Part shown: positions 10,002 through 19,144 of the stretch, one piece after another
Layout of the letters: each line of letters starts with the position of its first letter
How positions within the stretch are numbered: the first letter of the stretch is position 1
DNA from: Ectobacillus funiculus
Lineage (GTDB): Bacteria > Bacillota > Bacilli > Bacillales > Bacillaceae_G
Length of the DNA: 64,000 bases
Assembly: GCF_004138295.1 (NCBI RefSeq)
Contig: NZ_SCFM01000013.1
Location: 181,557-245,556 of the forward strand
Direction of reading: 5' to 3'
Notes under the pieces: generated by a model
The model's database searches: none
Seen by the model: the letters and a program-made list of their open reading frames with translations, nothing else
Told to the model about the DNA's origin: nothing
Translations under genes and position numbers: made by a program

Positions 10002-11036
10002 ATGAAAAAGCTTCGGATCGGGGTGATTGGCGTTGGCGGTATTGCGCAAGGACGTCACATCCCAGCCCTTTTAAAGCTAGGGGATTTATGTGAAATTACG
10101 GCGGTAAGCGATGTAAATAGAGAGCGGGCGAAGGAAGTCGCAGAGCAATATACCATTCCGTATGCAACTGACAACTATCATGATCTGTTCACAAAGGTTG
10201 ATGCTGTATGTATTTGTACACCGAACAAGTTCCACGCGGAAATTTCTATTGCGGCGTTAGAAGCAGGCGTTCATGTTATGTGCGAGAAACCGATGGCGAT
10301 GAGCGCTGCAGAATGTGAACAGATGATTGCTGCTGCAAAGCAGGCGGATAAGGTATTAGCCATTGCATATCATTACCGTTTTATGAAAGAAGCACAGGCG
10401 GCGAAGAAGCTAATGGCGGAGGTCGGTACGCCGCTCGTGGCAAGAGTAGAAGCAATGCGCCGCCGAAAAGTACCCGGCTGGGGCGTCTTTACGAATAAAG
10501 AGCTGCAGGGCGGAGGAAGTTTGATTGACTACGGCTGCCATCTTCTTGATTTGGTGCTGTGGCTTATGGGGAATCCGAAGCAAATTACAGTAAACGGCAG
10601 CACCTACAATGCCTTAAGTACAATACCAAACCAAGTAAATCAATGGGGTTCTTTTAACCATGAAACATTTGGGGTGGACGACCATGTAACAGCATATGTG
10701 ACATTTGAAAATGGTGCTTCGCTTCTGTTTGAAACATCATGGTCCGCCAATGTGAAGGATGACAAGGAACATGTTAGCATTTCAGGTATTGAAGGCGGTC
10801 TAAACGTATTTCCGCTAGAGCTGTACACGACAAAAAACGGTATGCTGTTAAACAGTGAGGCGGCATGGCTTCCAGGTGAAGATGATCCAGGTTTGCCTCA
10901 GGCTCGAAACTTTCTGAGCGCTTGTCTTGGATTAGAAGAGCTTGTTGTACAGCCGGAGGAGGCACTGCAAGTATCGCAAATTATCGATGCCATTTATGCA
11001 GGCAGCACGAAGAAAAGGGAGGAGAATGAGGGATGA
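10002..11036 (+). CDS. Gfo/Idh/MocA family oxidoreductase 2
   Basis: Second sugar oxidoreductase of 344 aa with GVIGVGGIAQGRHIP, the EKPMAM motif and GSLIDYGCHLLDLVLWLMG in the catalytic domain. It is clearly related to, but not a close duplicate of, the gene before it, so the two probably act on different substrates or positions. Two adjacent ATG codons occur; the second (10002) is better spaced from GAGGTG (9991-9996). It ends overlapping the start of the next gene (ATGA), which indicates coupling. Confidence 0.87.
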   Translation: MKKLRIGVIGVGGIAQGRHIPALLKLGDLCEITAVSDVNRERAKEVAEQYTIPYATDNYHDLFTKVDAVCICTPNKFHAEISIAALEAGVHVMCEKPMAMSAAECEQMIAAAKQADKVLAIAYHYRFMKEAQAAKKLMAEVGTPLVARVEAMRRRKVPGWGVFTNKELQGGGSLIDYGCHLLDLVLWLMGNPKQITVNGSTYNALSTIPNQVNQWGSFNHETFGVDDHVTAYVTFENGASLLFETSWSANVKDDKEHVSISGIEGGLNVFPLELYTTKNGMLLNSEAAWLPGEDDPGLPQARNFLSACLGLEELVVQPEEALQVSQIIDAIYAGSTKKREENEG

Positions 11037-12001
11037 AGCTAGGAGTATTCACTGTATTATTCGCAAATCAATCGTTTGAGGAAATGCTCGATACAGTACA
11101 AAAAGCAGGATTACAAGCAGTAGAAATTGGGACAGGCTGTTATCCTGGTAATCAGCATTGTGATTTAGACGCATTGCTTGCAAGCGAGGAGCTTCGCCAC
11201 GAGTATCTTGCAAAGATACGTGATCGAGGCTTAACGATTAGTGCATTTAGCTGTCACGGCAACCCAATTTCTCCAGATAAAGAGTTTGCGCAGGAATCGC
11301 ATGAGACACTGACGAAAACCATTCAATTGGCATCACTGCTGGAAGTACCTGTTGTAAACTGCTTTTCCGGAACAGCAGGAGACCACGAAGGAGCGAAATA
11401 TCCGAACTGGCCTGTAACAGCTTGGCCGAATGAATTTAACGATGTGCTGCAATGGCAATGGGAGCAAAAGCTCATTCCATATTGGAAAACCACTGGACAA
11501 TTTGCAAAAGATCATAATGTAAAAATCGGTTTAGAACTTCATGGCGGCTTTCTAGTTCATACGCCGTATACACTATTGAAGCTTCGTGAGGAAACGTGCG
11601 ACGCAATCGGTGCAAACCTTGATCCGAGTCATTTATGGTGGCAAGGGATCGATCCGGTAGCTGCAATTAAAATTTTAGGTAAGGAAAATGCAATTCATCA
11701 TTTCCATGCAAAGGATACATATATCGACCGCGATAACGTCAATATGTACGGCTTAACCGATATGCAGCCATATGGAAATGTACAAACGAGAGCATGGACG
11801 TTCCGTTCGGTGGGCTGCGGCCATAGCCTTGCAGAATGGTCTGATATGATGAGCGCCCTTCGGACATATGGCTACGATTATGTTGTGAGCATCGAGCATG
11901 AAGACGCTCTTATGTCAATTGAAGAAGGTTTCCAGCGCGCGGTAACCAACTTGTCAGCTGTACTTATTAAAGAACAGCCTTCCCAAATGTGGTGGGCATA
12001 A
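11033..12001 (+). CDS. Sugar phosphate isomerase/epimerase-like TIM-barrel protein
   Basis: Protein of 322 aa of the xylose isomerase-like/AP endonuclease 2 superfamily. Likely metal ligands are intact: E in GLELHGG, D in NLDPSHLWW, H in HFHAKDT and E in VSIEHED. This family includes inosose dehydratases, keto-sugar epimerases and the catalytic subunits of C-deglycosylases. With a ThuA protein and two Gfo/Idh/MocA enzymes it suggests oxidation of a sugar or glycoside followed by isomerisation, elimination or hydrolysis. Last gene of the operon, overlapping the previous one by 4 bp. Confidence 0.83.
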   Translation: MKLGVFTVLFANQSFEEMLDTVQKAGLQAVEIGTGCYPGNQHCDLDALLASEELRHEYLAKIRDRGLTISAFSCHGNPISPDKEFAQESHETLTKTIQLASLLEVPVVNCFSGTAGDHEGAKYPNWPVTAWPNEFNDVLQWQWEQKLIPYWKTTGQFAKDHNVKIGLELHGGFLVHTPYTLLKLREETCDAIGANLDPSHLWWQGIDPVAAIKILGKENAIHHFHAKDTYIDRDNVNMYGLTDMQPYGNVQTRAWTFRSVGCGHSLAEWSDMMSALRTYGYDYVVSIEHEDALMSIEEGFQRAVTNLSAVLIKEQPSQMWWA

Positions 12002-12022
12002 GCATGCAATAAAACAATACAG

Positions 12023-12072
12023 CCACTGTACAGATTCAAGGAATGCGGTCTTGAATCTGCACAGTGGTTTTT
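12023..12072 (+). terminator. Terminator of the ThuA/Gfo operon
   Basis: An 18-bp inverted repeat with one mismatch (12023-12040 with 12050-12067) followed by TTTTT, just after the isomerase gene. Confidence 0.9.
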
Positions 12073-12300
12073 GTTACGCATCAAAGAAGAAACTTCCATC
12101 TTCGCCTAACGGATCGCCAATCAGCTGCTTTTCTTGTATGTTGCACCTTGAACAGGTGCTGCTCTGTTATATAAAAGATGCTCCCTCAAATAGGCGTGTT
12201 ATGAAGAATCAACGGAATATAGTAAGTATTGTTTATTTCTCAAAGTCGGTATATTGCAACAGAAGGAGACTCATTAGATTGGTTATTTAAGGTTGAAGGG
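12073..12300. other. Region with a possible gene remnant
   Basis: No complete gene. On the minus strand a stretch ending at 12074 reads CSRCNIQEKQLIGDPLGED-like residues before a stop, with ordinary Bacillus codon use but no start codon. It may be the tail of a lost gene. Confidence 0.25.
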
Positions 12301-12360
12301 GATAATGGCTATTCTGTTTTTTACATAAATATAAAGAAGTAAATAAAAATAAAAATGGGT

Positions 12361-12417
12361 TTGACATAACACCTACTTAGTAATACTATATAGTGGTACT
12401 AAGTATTACTAAGTAGG
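12361..12417 (+). promoter_or_regulatory. padR promoter and PadR operator
   Basis: TTGACA (12361-12366) and a -10 TACTAT (12384-12389) are spaced by 17 bp. A perfect 16-bp inverted repeat (12372-12387 and 12402-12417, core CTTAGTAATACT/AGTATTACTAAG) covers the -10 and the start region. This arrangement is typical for autoregulated PadR repressors. Confidence 0.85.
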
Positions 12418-12432
12418 TTATTAGGAGGATAT

Positions 12433-12762
12433 ATGAAGGATTTAACTGAAATGCTTAAAGGTGTTCTTGAAGGGGTGGTGCTTCAAAAGATCCATGCTGG
12501 AGAAACCTACGGTTATGAAATAACTAAGTACCTAAACGATTTAGGCTTTGATGATATTGTAGAAGGAACGGTCTATACCATTCTTGTTCGAATCGAGAAA
12601 AAAGGGCTCGTCGAGATTGAGAAGAAAAAGTCAGAGCTCGGACCTGCGAGAAAATTCTATACTCTAAATACTAAAGGTGAACAGGAATTGGAAACTTTTT
12701 GGAGTAAATGGACATTTTTAGAAGAGAAAATGAATCAGATAAAGGGGCAAAGAAATGATTAA
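12433..12762 (+). CDS. PadR family transcriptional regulator
   Basis: Winged-helix repressor of 109 aa. The PadR signature is seen in ETYGYEITKYLND (about residues 23-35) and in GTVYTILVRIEKKGLV (about 46-61), with a short C-terminal dimerisation helix. Ribosome binding site TAGGAGG. The 16-bp perfect inverted repeat at its promoter is the likely operator. It forms an operon with a DUF1048 gene (8-bp overlap) and the remains of an ABC transporter ATPase, an arrangement in which PadR normally controls export of a toxic compound. Confidence 0.9.
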   Translation: MKDLTEMLKGVLEGVVLQKIHAGETYGYEITKYLNDLGFDDIVEGTVYTILVRIEKKGLVEIEKKKSELGPARKFYTLNTKGEQELETFWSKWTFLEEKMNQIKGQRND

Positions 12763-13069
12763 AAAGATGATTCAAGAAAAACGGGAATATCGTGCCTATC
12801 AAAAAAGGGTGAATGAATTACCAGAAGAATACAGAAAGGCAATGAAAGCAATTGAAAATTACATGTGGAACTATGCTAAAGGATCAGGAATGTTGGAGCT
12901 TTTAAAAAATATTTTAGAGATGTTCGAAAATAGTGCAAGTGAGGGTTTAAGTGTACGAGATGTAGTCGGAGATGATATTGCCGAATTTGCTGACTCATTA
13001 CTAGCAGAATTTCCAGAAGAAACATGGATGGATAAAATGAGAAAAAAATTAAGGGATTCTATTGAGTAG
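12755..13069 (+). CDS. DUF1048 family protein
   Basis: Mostly helical protein of 104 aa, rich in charged residues ([17 protein letters not shown] start). It fits the DUF1048 family, which is commonly encoded between PadR regulators and ABC transporters. The role is not established. It overlaps padR by 8 bp and is followed 13 bp later by the truncated ABC ATPase. No membrane segments are visible. Confidence 0.75.
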   Translation: MIKKMIQEKREYRAYQKRVNELPEEYRKAMKAIENYMWNYAKGSGMLELLKNILEMFENSASEGLSVRDVVGDDIAEFADSLLAEFPEETWMDKMRKKLRDSIE

Positions 13070-13082
13070 AGGGGAGAGCTCC

Positions 13083-13295
13083 ATGAATTCAACAGTCCTT
13101 AACATCAAAAATGTGAAAAAGAGTTTTAAAGAGAATGAGGTTTTAAAAAATGTAAATATCACTGTGAAAACAGGTTCCATATATGCCTTATTAGGAGCGA
13201 ATGGAGCGGGGAAAAGTACTTTATTAAGAATTGTAACTGGGACTGGGTTATTAAATAGTGATATTTTTGGATTGAAGGTTTATAGAAGAGTCTAA
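13083..13295 (+). pseudogene. ABC transporter ATP-binding protein, truncated
   Basis: A 70-residue N-terminal piece of an ABC ATPase. It carries the Walker A motif GANGAGKST (about residues 38-46), but the sequence then runs into unrelated residues ([16 protein letters not shown]) and stops. The Q-loop, signature LSGGQ, Walker B and H-loop are all missing, as is any permease gene. RBS GGGGAGAG precedes the ATG. The PadR/DUF1048/ABC operon was probably cut by a deletion, and the product cannot hydrolyse ATP. Confidence 0.85.
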
Positions 13296-13387
13296 AGAGT
13301 CATTGCTGCAAAAAAGTCGTTGCATGTATTAATTATTTTGTATTGAAACAGAAAAAAAGATAGTGGAAATAATAAAAGTGATCAATG

Positions 13388-13426
13388 CGGCTTTAGCTCT
13401 ATATTCAATAGGGCTAAGGCCGTTTC
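13388..13426 (+). terminator. Hairpin after the truncated ABC gene
   Basis: CGGCTTTAGC (13388-13397) pairs with GCTAAGGCCG (13413-13422) with one G-T pair and additional pairing inside the loop, followed by TTTC. It is probably the original terminator of the deleted transporter operon. Confidence 0.65.
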
Positions 13427-13473
13427 ATCGTTTTTGAAACCTATCGGGATTATAGGAATGTATATATTCATTA

Positions 13474-13606
13474 CACTTTAAGATGGATAAATTTCTAGCT
13501 GGGAGATCATTCGACGTAACGAGAAATTTTAGGAATAAAGTATAAGGGCAACTACGCCTCTGTCTGCGCCCAAAAGCAGGGCTTGCCAATCGGCGAGTTT
13601 TCTTTA
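13474..13606 (+). repeat. Family A intergenic repeat, copy 4
   Basis: Full-length copy: CACTTTAAG start, inner arms AAATTTCT and AGAAATTT, outer arm TAAAGT, and the final GCC-AATC-GGC hairpin with TTTTCTTTA. The 13296-13700 interval otherwise holds only the hairpin above and the promoter region of the next gene. Confidence 0.85.
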
Positions 13607-13701
13607 GAAAATTTTAAATATTTTACAAAATCAACTATGCCTATGCTACAATGAGAGTGCAATATTTGAGGTTTACATTGAAAACAGAAAGGATGAATCT
13701 C

Positions 13702-14316
13702 ATGTTTGGAAAACTAGCGGCTGATGCACTAGGGTTAAGTGATGTAGGCTCTGTAATTAAACCGAAAGATTACGACAAGGTGGATGCAGATGACTATATT
13801 ATGCATGAAGACGATGAGAAGATTTTCTTCCTTATCAAATCAAAATCGGATGAGTACTGTTTCACAAACAAAGCCTTAATCCATCTTGATGGAACAAGCG
13901 CTGTCAGTAAAAAGCGCACACTCCGCCGTTATAATTACAGCACGAGTAAAATTTCAAATGTAACACTCGAGACAGCTGGAACCGTAGATTTAGATGTTGA
14001 AATCAAATTTAACTTAGGCGTTGAACATTACTCCATCGACGTACATAAAAAGCATTTAGAGGAGCTAAAGGACTTGTATAAAGCTCTTCTTAAAATCGCA
14101 GAAATTTCACATGAAAACGAGGTTTCATTAGCATATGCAGCAAAAAGCCTAGAAGTGGCTTCTACAACATTAAGTCGCGTTACAAGCACGGAAAGTAAGC
14201 TAGTTGACCAATTTAAAGAACTCAACACCGCCGCTTTCTCTTGGCTGACAGATACGAGAAAGCAATATACTGTTAAGGACTTTGGTTTTGTGTTTGAGCG
14301 TTATATTAATAACTAG
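13702..14316 (+). CDS. PH-domain protein, YvbH-like
   Basis: Protein of 204 aa with an N-terminal bacterial pleckstrin-homology domain (about residues 1-120; FFLIKSKSDEYCFTNKALIHLDG is typical, cited here in part) and a C-terminal helical oligomerisation-like region. This architecture matches B. subtilis YvbH. The function is unknown. The ATG at 13702 is preferred over one at 13693 because GAAAGG is better spaced from it. No signal peptide or membrane span, so it is cytoplasmic. Monogenic, with its own terminator. Confidence 0.78.
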   Translation: MFGKLAADALGLSDVGSVIKPKDYDKVDADDYIMHEDDEKIFFLIKSKSDEYCFTNKALIHLDGTSAVSKKRTLRRYNYSTSKISNVTLETAGTVDLDVEIKFNLGVEHYSIDVHKKHLEELKDLYKALLKIAEISHENEVSLAYAAKSLEVASTTLSRVTSTESKLVDQFKELNTAAFSWLTDTRKQYTVKDFGFVFERYINN

Positions 14317-14325
14317 ATTTTATCC

Positions 14326-14358
14326 AAAGAGGCTGCCCAGACAACAGCCTCTTTTTTT
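14326..14358 (+). terminator. Terminator of the PH-domain gene
   Basis: A 10-bp perfect stem, AAAGAGGCTG (14326-14335) with CAGCCTCTTT (14345-14354), followed by a T run. Confidence 0.9.
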
Positions 14359-14474
14359 CGTTTTGAGTAAACTTTTCAAAGTCTGTCTAGGTTAATGCGG
14401 CTTCTCCTGCCTCGGATAAAGAAAACTTGCTTATTTAATATATAAGAAAAACAAGTTGTGTGATGTAATTTAAC

Positions 14475-14792
14475 TTACCCCCACTGTGCACCCCAAAGCT
14501 TCATTTCCTTGAGAATTTTATGAAAGGCCAGACCCTTTTCTGTTAGCGCATATTCCACCGTAACAGGAACGGTAGCATAGACGGTACGAGTGACAATTTG
14601 GTGCTCTTCTAAGTGACGCAGCGTATCGGTCAAAGCCTTTGGACTAATTTTTTGGATTGCTTTTTGTAATTCCCCGAAGCGCTTTGTTCCGTCAAACAAT
14701 TCGCGCAACACAAGAAATGACCATTTTCCTCCTATAATAATAAGCGCCTTTTCGATTGAACATTCAATTTGAGCTTCTAATTCTTTCTCCAT
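14475..14792 (-). CDS. HxlR family transcriptional regulator
   Basis: Winged-helix regulator of 105 aa (GGKWSFLVLRELFDGTKRFG, about residues 21-40; KALTDTLRHLEE recognition region). A single N-terminal cysteine (C11) lies in the position used as a redox or electrophile sensor in YodB/HypR-type proteins. The gene is divergent from an alcohol dehydrogenase/aldo-keto reductase pair, so aldehydes or other electrophiles are reasonable signals. Ribosome binding site GGAGGTAT before the ATG. The shared 190-bp intergenic region contains TAGTAACTATA-like symmetry elements. Confidence 0.88.
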   Translation of the reverse strand: MEKELEAQIECSIEKALIIIGGKWSFLVLRELFDGTKRFGELQKAIQKISPKALTDTLRHLEEHQIVTRTVYATVPVTVEYALTEKGLAFHKILKEMKLWGAQWG

Positions 14793-14985
14793 ACATACCT
14801 CCAGCAGGAATATAAAGGATAGTAACTATAAAAATTATACTATGTAATCTGCTCTTAACTATAGCAAAAATATTTCAGTACTTGTAGTCTACTTTTATAA
14901 AGAATATACTTTTCTTGTGTAATGAGGTTATTCCCGGATAATAGAGTATGAGTAGCAAAAGGAAACTGAACGGAGGATACTGCTT

Positions 14986-16149
14986 ATGGAGAATTTTTCT
15001 TATCAAAATCCAACCAAGCTTATTTTTGGAGAAGGACAGCTGGAAGCGCTTAAAAAGGAGGTTCCGCAATATGGGACAAAAGTACTGCTTGTATACGGCG
15101 GCGGCAGCATTAAGCGAAACGGTTTGTATGCCCAAGTGCAATCAATTTTAAGCGAGCTCGGCGCAGATGTAACAGAGCTTGGGGGTGTAGAGCCAAATCC
15201 TCGGTTAACATCGGTACAAAAGGGAATTCGTTTATCACAGGAAAATGGCGTTCAGTTTATTTTGGCAGTTGGGGGCGGCAGTGTGCTCGACTGTGCGAAA
15301 GCGATTGCAGCGGGTGTAAAATATGAAGGGGATGTTTGGGACATTATCACAAGCAAGATAACTGCGACAGAGGCCCTGCCAATCGGTTCTGTGCTAACGC
15401 TTGCAGCAACAGGCTCAGAAATGAATAACAACTCTGTTATTACAAACTGGGAGACAAATGAAAAATACGGCTGGAGCAGTCCTGCTACATATCCACAATT
15501 TTCTATACTAGATCCGGTATATACATATACAGTTCCTCGTGACCAAACGGTATACGGCATGGTAGATATTATGTCGCATGTGTTTGAACAATATTTTCAT
15601 CATGTACCAAACACACTATTGCAGGATCGCTATTGTGAATCCTTGCTAAAAACAGTGATTGAAACAGCACCAAAGCTTATTAACGATTTAGAAAATTACG
15701 ACCACCGGGCAACAATTTTATATGCTGGTACAATGGCTTTAAATAAAACACTCGGAATGGGTACGCGCGGTGAATGGTCGACCCATGAAATTGAGCATGC
15801 GGTTTCAGCCGTATACGATATCCCGCATGGCGGCGGTCTTGCTATCCTGTTTCCAAACTGGATGAAGCATGTTATGAATGAAAACATTGAGCGCTTTAAG
15901 CAATTTGCGGTACGTGTATTTGATATTGCAGCAGAAGGAAAAACAGACCGTGACATTGCATTAGAAGGAATTGAGGCACTCCGCCAATTTTGGAATTCCA
16001 TCGGTGCCCCAGCCCGCCTGGCAGACTACGGGATTGGCGAGGACAAGCTTGAGGTCATGGCTGACAAAGCAATGACGCGCGGCAGCCTCGGAAACTTTAA
16101 AAAGCTAAGCAAGGAAGATGTAGTCGAAATCTACCGCGCGTCTCTATAA
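14986..16149 (+). CDS. yugJ: Iron-containing alcohol dehydrogenase, YugJ-like
   Basis: Group III NAD(P)H-dependent alcohol (butanol-type) dehydrogenase of 387 aa. The nucleotide site GGGS ([13 protein letters not shown], about residues 94-106) is present, as are metal-ligand regions [12 protein letters not shown] (about 193-204) and [20 protein letters not shown] (about 266-285). It probably reduces short or medium-chain aldehydes to alcohols. Ribosome binding site GGAGG. It lies upstream of an aldo/keto reductase by 55 bp and divergent from the HxlR gene. The length is as expected for the family. Confidence 0.9.
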   Translation: MENFSYQNPTKLIFGEGQLEALKKEVPQYGTKVLLVYGGGSIKRNGLYAQVQSILSELGADVTELGGVEPNPRLTSVQKGIRLSQENGVQFILAVGGGSVLDCAKAIAAGVKYEGDVWDIITSKITATEALPIGSVLTLAATGSEMNNNSVITNWETNEKYGWSSPATYPQFSILDPVYTYTVPRDQTVYGMVDIMSHVFEQYFHHVPNTLLQDRYCESLLKTVIETAPKLINDLENYDHRATILYAGTMALNKTLGMGTRGEWSTHEIEHAVSAVYDIPHGGGLAILFPNWMKHVMNENIERFKQFAVRVFDIAAEGKTDRDIALEGIEALRQFWNSIGAPARLADYGIGEDKLEVMADKAMTRGSLGNFKKLSKEDVVEIYRASL

Positions 16150-16204
16150 GAAAGACAGATATAGTGCTTCCCCTAAACCTTTTACATAATGGAGGGCAAT
16201 AATT

Positions 16205-17197
16205 ATGGTATATCAAGCTGAACAAACTCGCTATGAAACGATGAAATATAACCGAAGCGGACGCTCGGGACTCTTGCTGCCAGCTATTTCACTGGGGCTT
16301 TGGCATAACTTTGGCGGTGTAGATTCCTTTGAAAACGGACGGGCGATGCTAAGACGAGCGTTTGATTTAGGAATTACGCATTTTGACCTAGCAAACAACT
16401 ACGGTCCGCCGCCTGGATCTGCGGAGGAAATGTTTGGATCGCTGCTAAAAACAGACTTCGCACCGTACCGCGATGAATTGATTATTTCAACGAAAGCAGG
16501 CTATCGGATGTGGCCGGGTCCCTATGGAGAATGGGGTTCAAAAAAATATCTCATATCTAGCTTAGACCAAAGCCTAAAGCGCATGGGATTAGATTATGTC
16601 GATATTTTTTATTCACATCGCCCTGATCCAAATACACCGCTCGAAGAAACGATGGGTGCTCTCGATTTAATTGTCCGTCAAGGAAAGGCGCTGTATGTAG
16701 GAATCTCAAGCTACAGCGCAGAGCAAACAGATGAAGCGATTCGCATTTTAAATAAGCTTGGCACACCGTTAGTCATTCATCAACCATCTTACTCGATGAT
16801 GAACCGCTGGATTGAAGATGGCTTACAAGATGTGCTGCAGGAAAATGGTGTTGGATCAATCGCATTTTGTCCATTGGCACAAGGTTTACTGACGAATAAA
16901 TATTTGTCAGGCGTACCAACTGATTCAAGAGCTGCAAAAGCAACTGGGTTTCTGCAGGAGGATCAAGTGACGGAGCAAGCGGTAAATCAAGTCCGAAAAT
17001 TGAACGAGATTGCCGCAGAACGCGGACAAAGCTTGGCACAAATGGCTCTTGCTTGGGTGTTGCGTGAAGACCGTGTAACATCTGCATTAATTGGCGCAAG
17101 TAGGGTAAGCCAAATTGAAGAAAATGTTGCTGCGTTAAACAATCTTGATTTTACACAGGAAGAACTAGCTAGAATTGAAGATATTCTGCAAAGCTAA
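16205..17197 (+). CDS. Aldo/keto reductase, YghZ-like (glyceraldehyde 3-phosphate reductase group)
   Basis: NADPH-dependent aldo/keto reductase of 330 aa with the TIM-barrel catalytic tetrad visible: D and Y in FDLANNYGPP (about 60-69), K in ISTKAGYRMWPG and H in FYSHRPDP. The insertion GPPPGSAEEMFG and MWPGPYGEWGSKKYL are characteristic of the YghZ/AKR14 subgroup, known for reducing L-glyceraldehyde 3-phosphate and methylglyoxal. It probably shares a transcript with the alcohol dehydrogenase. RBS GGAGGG is 9 bp before the ATG. Confidence 0.88.
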   Translation: MVYQAEQTRYETMKYNRSGRSGLLLPAISLGLWHNFGGVDSFENGRAMLRRAFDLGITHFDLANNYGPPPGSAEEMFGSLLKTDFAPYRDELIISTKAGYRMWPGPYGEWGSKKYLISSLDQSLKRMGLDYVDIFYSHRPDPNTPLEETMGALDLIVRQGKALYVGISSYSAEQTDEAIRILNKLGTPLVIHQPSYSMMNRWIEDGLQDVLQENGVGSIAFCPLAQGLLTNKYLSGVPTDSRAAKATGFLQEDQVTEQAVNQVRKLNEIAAERGQSLAQMALAWVLREDRVTSALIGASRVSQIEENVAALNNLDFTQEELARIEDILQS

Positions 17198-17222
17198 TCT
17201 TTAGAGCTGTAGTAGAAAAAAG

Positions 17223-17257
17223 TCCCTTGGTTTGATGTGAAACCAAGGGATTTTTTT
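17223..17257 (+). terminator. Terminator of the adh/AKR operon
   Basis: An 11-bp perfect stem TCCCTTGGTTT/AAACCAAGGGA (17223-17233, 17240-17250) followed by TTTTTTT. Confidence 0.92.
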
Positions 17258-17437
17258 CATACTTTAACTTTTTTTACAGATTCTTTCTAATAGGAGTATG
17301 GCGACTTCTTATTGTAAGCGAAAACATAGACTATACCTGTTTTTTCCGCTTGTAGGCCTTGCATATATGTGGAAAGATGGGAATAGAGGTTATAAGATAG
17401 AAAGAGTAATTTAATACAGATTAGGAGACGATTACAG

Positions 17438-18718
17438 TTGGAAACAGAAACAGAACAAAAAGGCGGATATAAATGGATTGTTTTTACAACAGTTCTATTC
17501 GCATACTTCCTCATTGTCAGTCAAAGAACAGCGCCGGGGTTAATTACCGATCAATTGATGGACGAATTTCATATTTCCGCTTCTACTCTTGGTGTACTAG
17601 CGGGTATTCAATTTGTTTCGTATGCCGGTCTGCAGGTTCCATTTGGAGTGTTGGCAGATCGATTTGGTCCCGCTTATTTTCTTATTATCGGTACTTTGCT
17701 AGATGGGCTTGGCACCGTTTTGTATAGCAGTGCCTCACATGAAGCAATTCTAATGACTGCGCGGCTTCTTGTAGGCGTTGGTGATGCGATGATTTGGATT
17801 AACATCGTGTTGATTTTAAGTCAATGGTTTAGCAAAAAGGAATTTGCAGCTCTGCTAGGGTGGGCTGGAATGTGCGGAAGTCTCGGTTCCATTATGGCAA
17901 CACTGCCGTTTTCATATTGGATTGCGGCAGCTGGATGGAGAGCGCCGTTTTTGACGTTAGGGTTGGCTCTTTGTGCGTGGACTGCACTCTTATATTTCGT
18001 TCTCGTTAAAAGGCCGAAGCAACTCAAACTGGCTCCTCCATACGCCAGCCAACAAAGCAAACAGCAAAAAAGCGTGCTATCCATCATCCGTCGCGTGTTT
18101 CAGAGCCGACAGGCATGGGCAGCTTTTTTCTGCCATTTTGGTCTTGTTGGTACATATGTTGGTTTTATCGGCTCATGGGCCGTTCCGTATGGCATGACTG
18201 TGTATCACATGACGCGGGCAGAAGCGAGTCAGCTTATCATGCTAGGATTATTGGGTGCGCTCATCGGCGGACCGATTACAGGTTGGATTTCGACTCGTCT
18301 TCATATGAGAAGACTTCCGTATATTATCGTTCATCTACTCACCTTTTTAAGCTGGACCTCTTTTTTAGTTATGGGAGGAAAGCCTCCGTTGCCTGTGCTC
18401 ATGGTTCTTTATGTACTTATTGGATACGCAAATGGTGCGAGTATGCTAACATTTGCAGTTGTACGCCATTCCTTTTTGGAAGAAGAGGTTGGTGTTGTGT
18501 CCGGATTTGCGAATATGGGCGGCTTTTTAAGCGCGGTTTTGCTGCCGATCCTATTCGGTGCGGTATTAGATTATTTTGAAGCGACAGCATCGGTGCATAT
18601 TGGATATTGGTACGGATTTAGCATTCCTGCTTTCTTTTCGTTCATTGGGTTGCTAGGCGGGTTCGCCATTTCCGAGAAACAATATAAGTCTAAAACAAAG
18701 CTGCAGCCTTCAGCATAA
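17438..18718 (+). CDS. MFS transporter
   Basis: Membrane transporter of 426 aa with about twelve hydrophobic segments and the MFS motif A-like loop GVLADRFGP (about residues 70-78). The long cytoplasmic centre (about 190-215) separates the two six-helix halves. The substrate is unknown; the closest general type is the anion/cation or oxalate-formate-like group, but that is a guess. The start is the TTG at 17438 behind TTAGGAGA. Monogenic, with a terminator after it. It could serve export or import linked to the neighbouring aldehyde-handling genes. Confidence 0.8.
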   Translation: METETEQKGGYKWIVFTTVLFAYFLIVSQRTAPGLITDQLMDEFHISASTLGVLAGIQFVSYAGLQVPFGVLADRFGPAYFLIIGTLLDGLGTVLYSSASHEAILMTARLLVGVGDAMIWINIVLILSQWFSKKEFAALLGWAGMCGSLGSIMATLPFSYWIAAAGWRAPFLTLGLALCAWTALLYFVLVKRPKQLKLAPPYASQQSKQQKSVLSIIRRVFQSRQAWAAFFCHFGLVGTYVGFIGSWAVPYGMTVYHMTRAEASQLIMLGLLGALIGGPITGWISTRLHMRRLPYIIVHLLTFLSWTSFLVMGGKPPLPVLMVLYVLIGYANGASMLTFAVVRHSFLEEEVGVVSGFANMGGFLSAVLLPILFGAVLDYFEATASVHIGYWYGFSIPAFFSFIGLLGGFAISEKQYKSKTKLQPSA

Positions 18719-18778
18719 AAGACTGCGTGCTTGCGGCCAAGTCATGCACTTCGTTACGGAAACTAAAATATGGCCTGC

Positions 18779-18816
18779 AAAAGCATCGGTCGCAACAAGA
18801 CCGATGCTTTTTTGGT
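18779..18816 (+). terminator. Terminator of the MFS gene
   Basis: A 13-bp perfect stem (18779-18791 with 18799-18811) with a T run. Confidence 0.92.
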
Positions 18817-18840
18817 GTTTATAAGAAATAGACAGCTCTT

Positions 18841-18960
18841 TTAATGCTGCTTATTAGGAAGCTTTTGGCTTGGATTACCTTTGCCTTGACGCTTCCTGTT
18901 TTGTTCATCCTTCGCTTGCTTCTCTTGTATGCTCTCAAGTGAGTTATTTGTGTTATTCAT
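18841..18960 (-). CDS. Small DUF4023-like protein
   Basis: A 39-residue hydrophilic protein, MNNTNNSLESIQEK at the start and PSQKLPNKQH at the end. It resembles the short DUF4023 proteins that are widespread in Bacillus and of unknown function; the KLPNKQH tail is the basis for this. The ribosome binding site AAGGGGTAGCAGC is just before the ATG. It is rich in Lys, Gln and Asn and could be spore-related, but nothing in the sequence proves that. Confidence 0.6.
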   Translation of the reverse strand: MNNTNNSLESIQEKQAKDEQNRKRQGKGNPSQKLPNKQH

Positions 18961-19144
18961 GCTGCTACCCCTTCCTTACTTAATATAAAACCTCGTTCGT
19001 ACTTTAACCATTTCCCTGCAAAAACATGCATCTACCGACGGGAAGGCTTTTTATTAAAAGCTTTAAAATTCTTTTGTTTTTCACCGTATTTTAACTAATC
19101 TCTTATAAGATGAAGACAAGCTTTTGAAAAGGAGGATCTAGAAC

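Noticed and set aside
12074..12165. Minus-strand gene with a CxxC motif
   Set aside because: The frame has a stop upstream and no start codon; at best a remnant.
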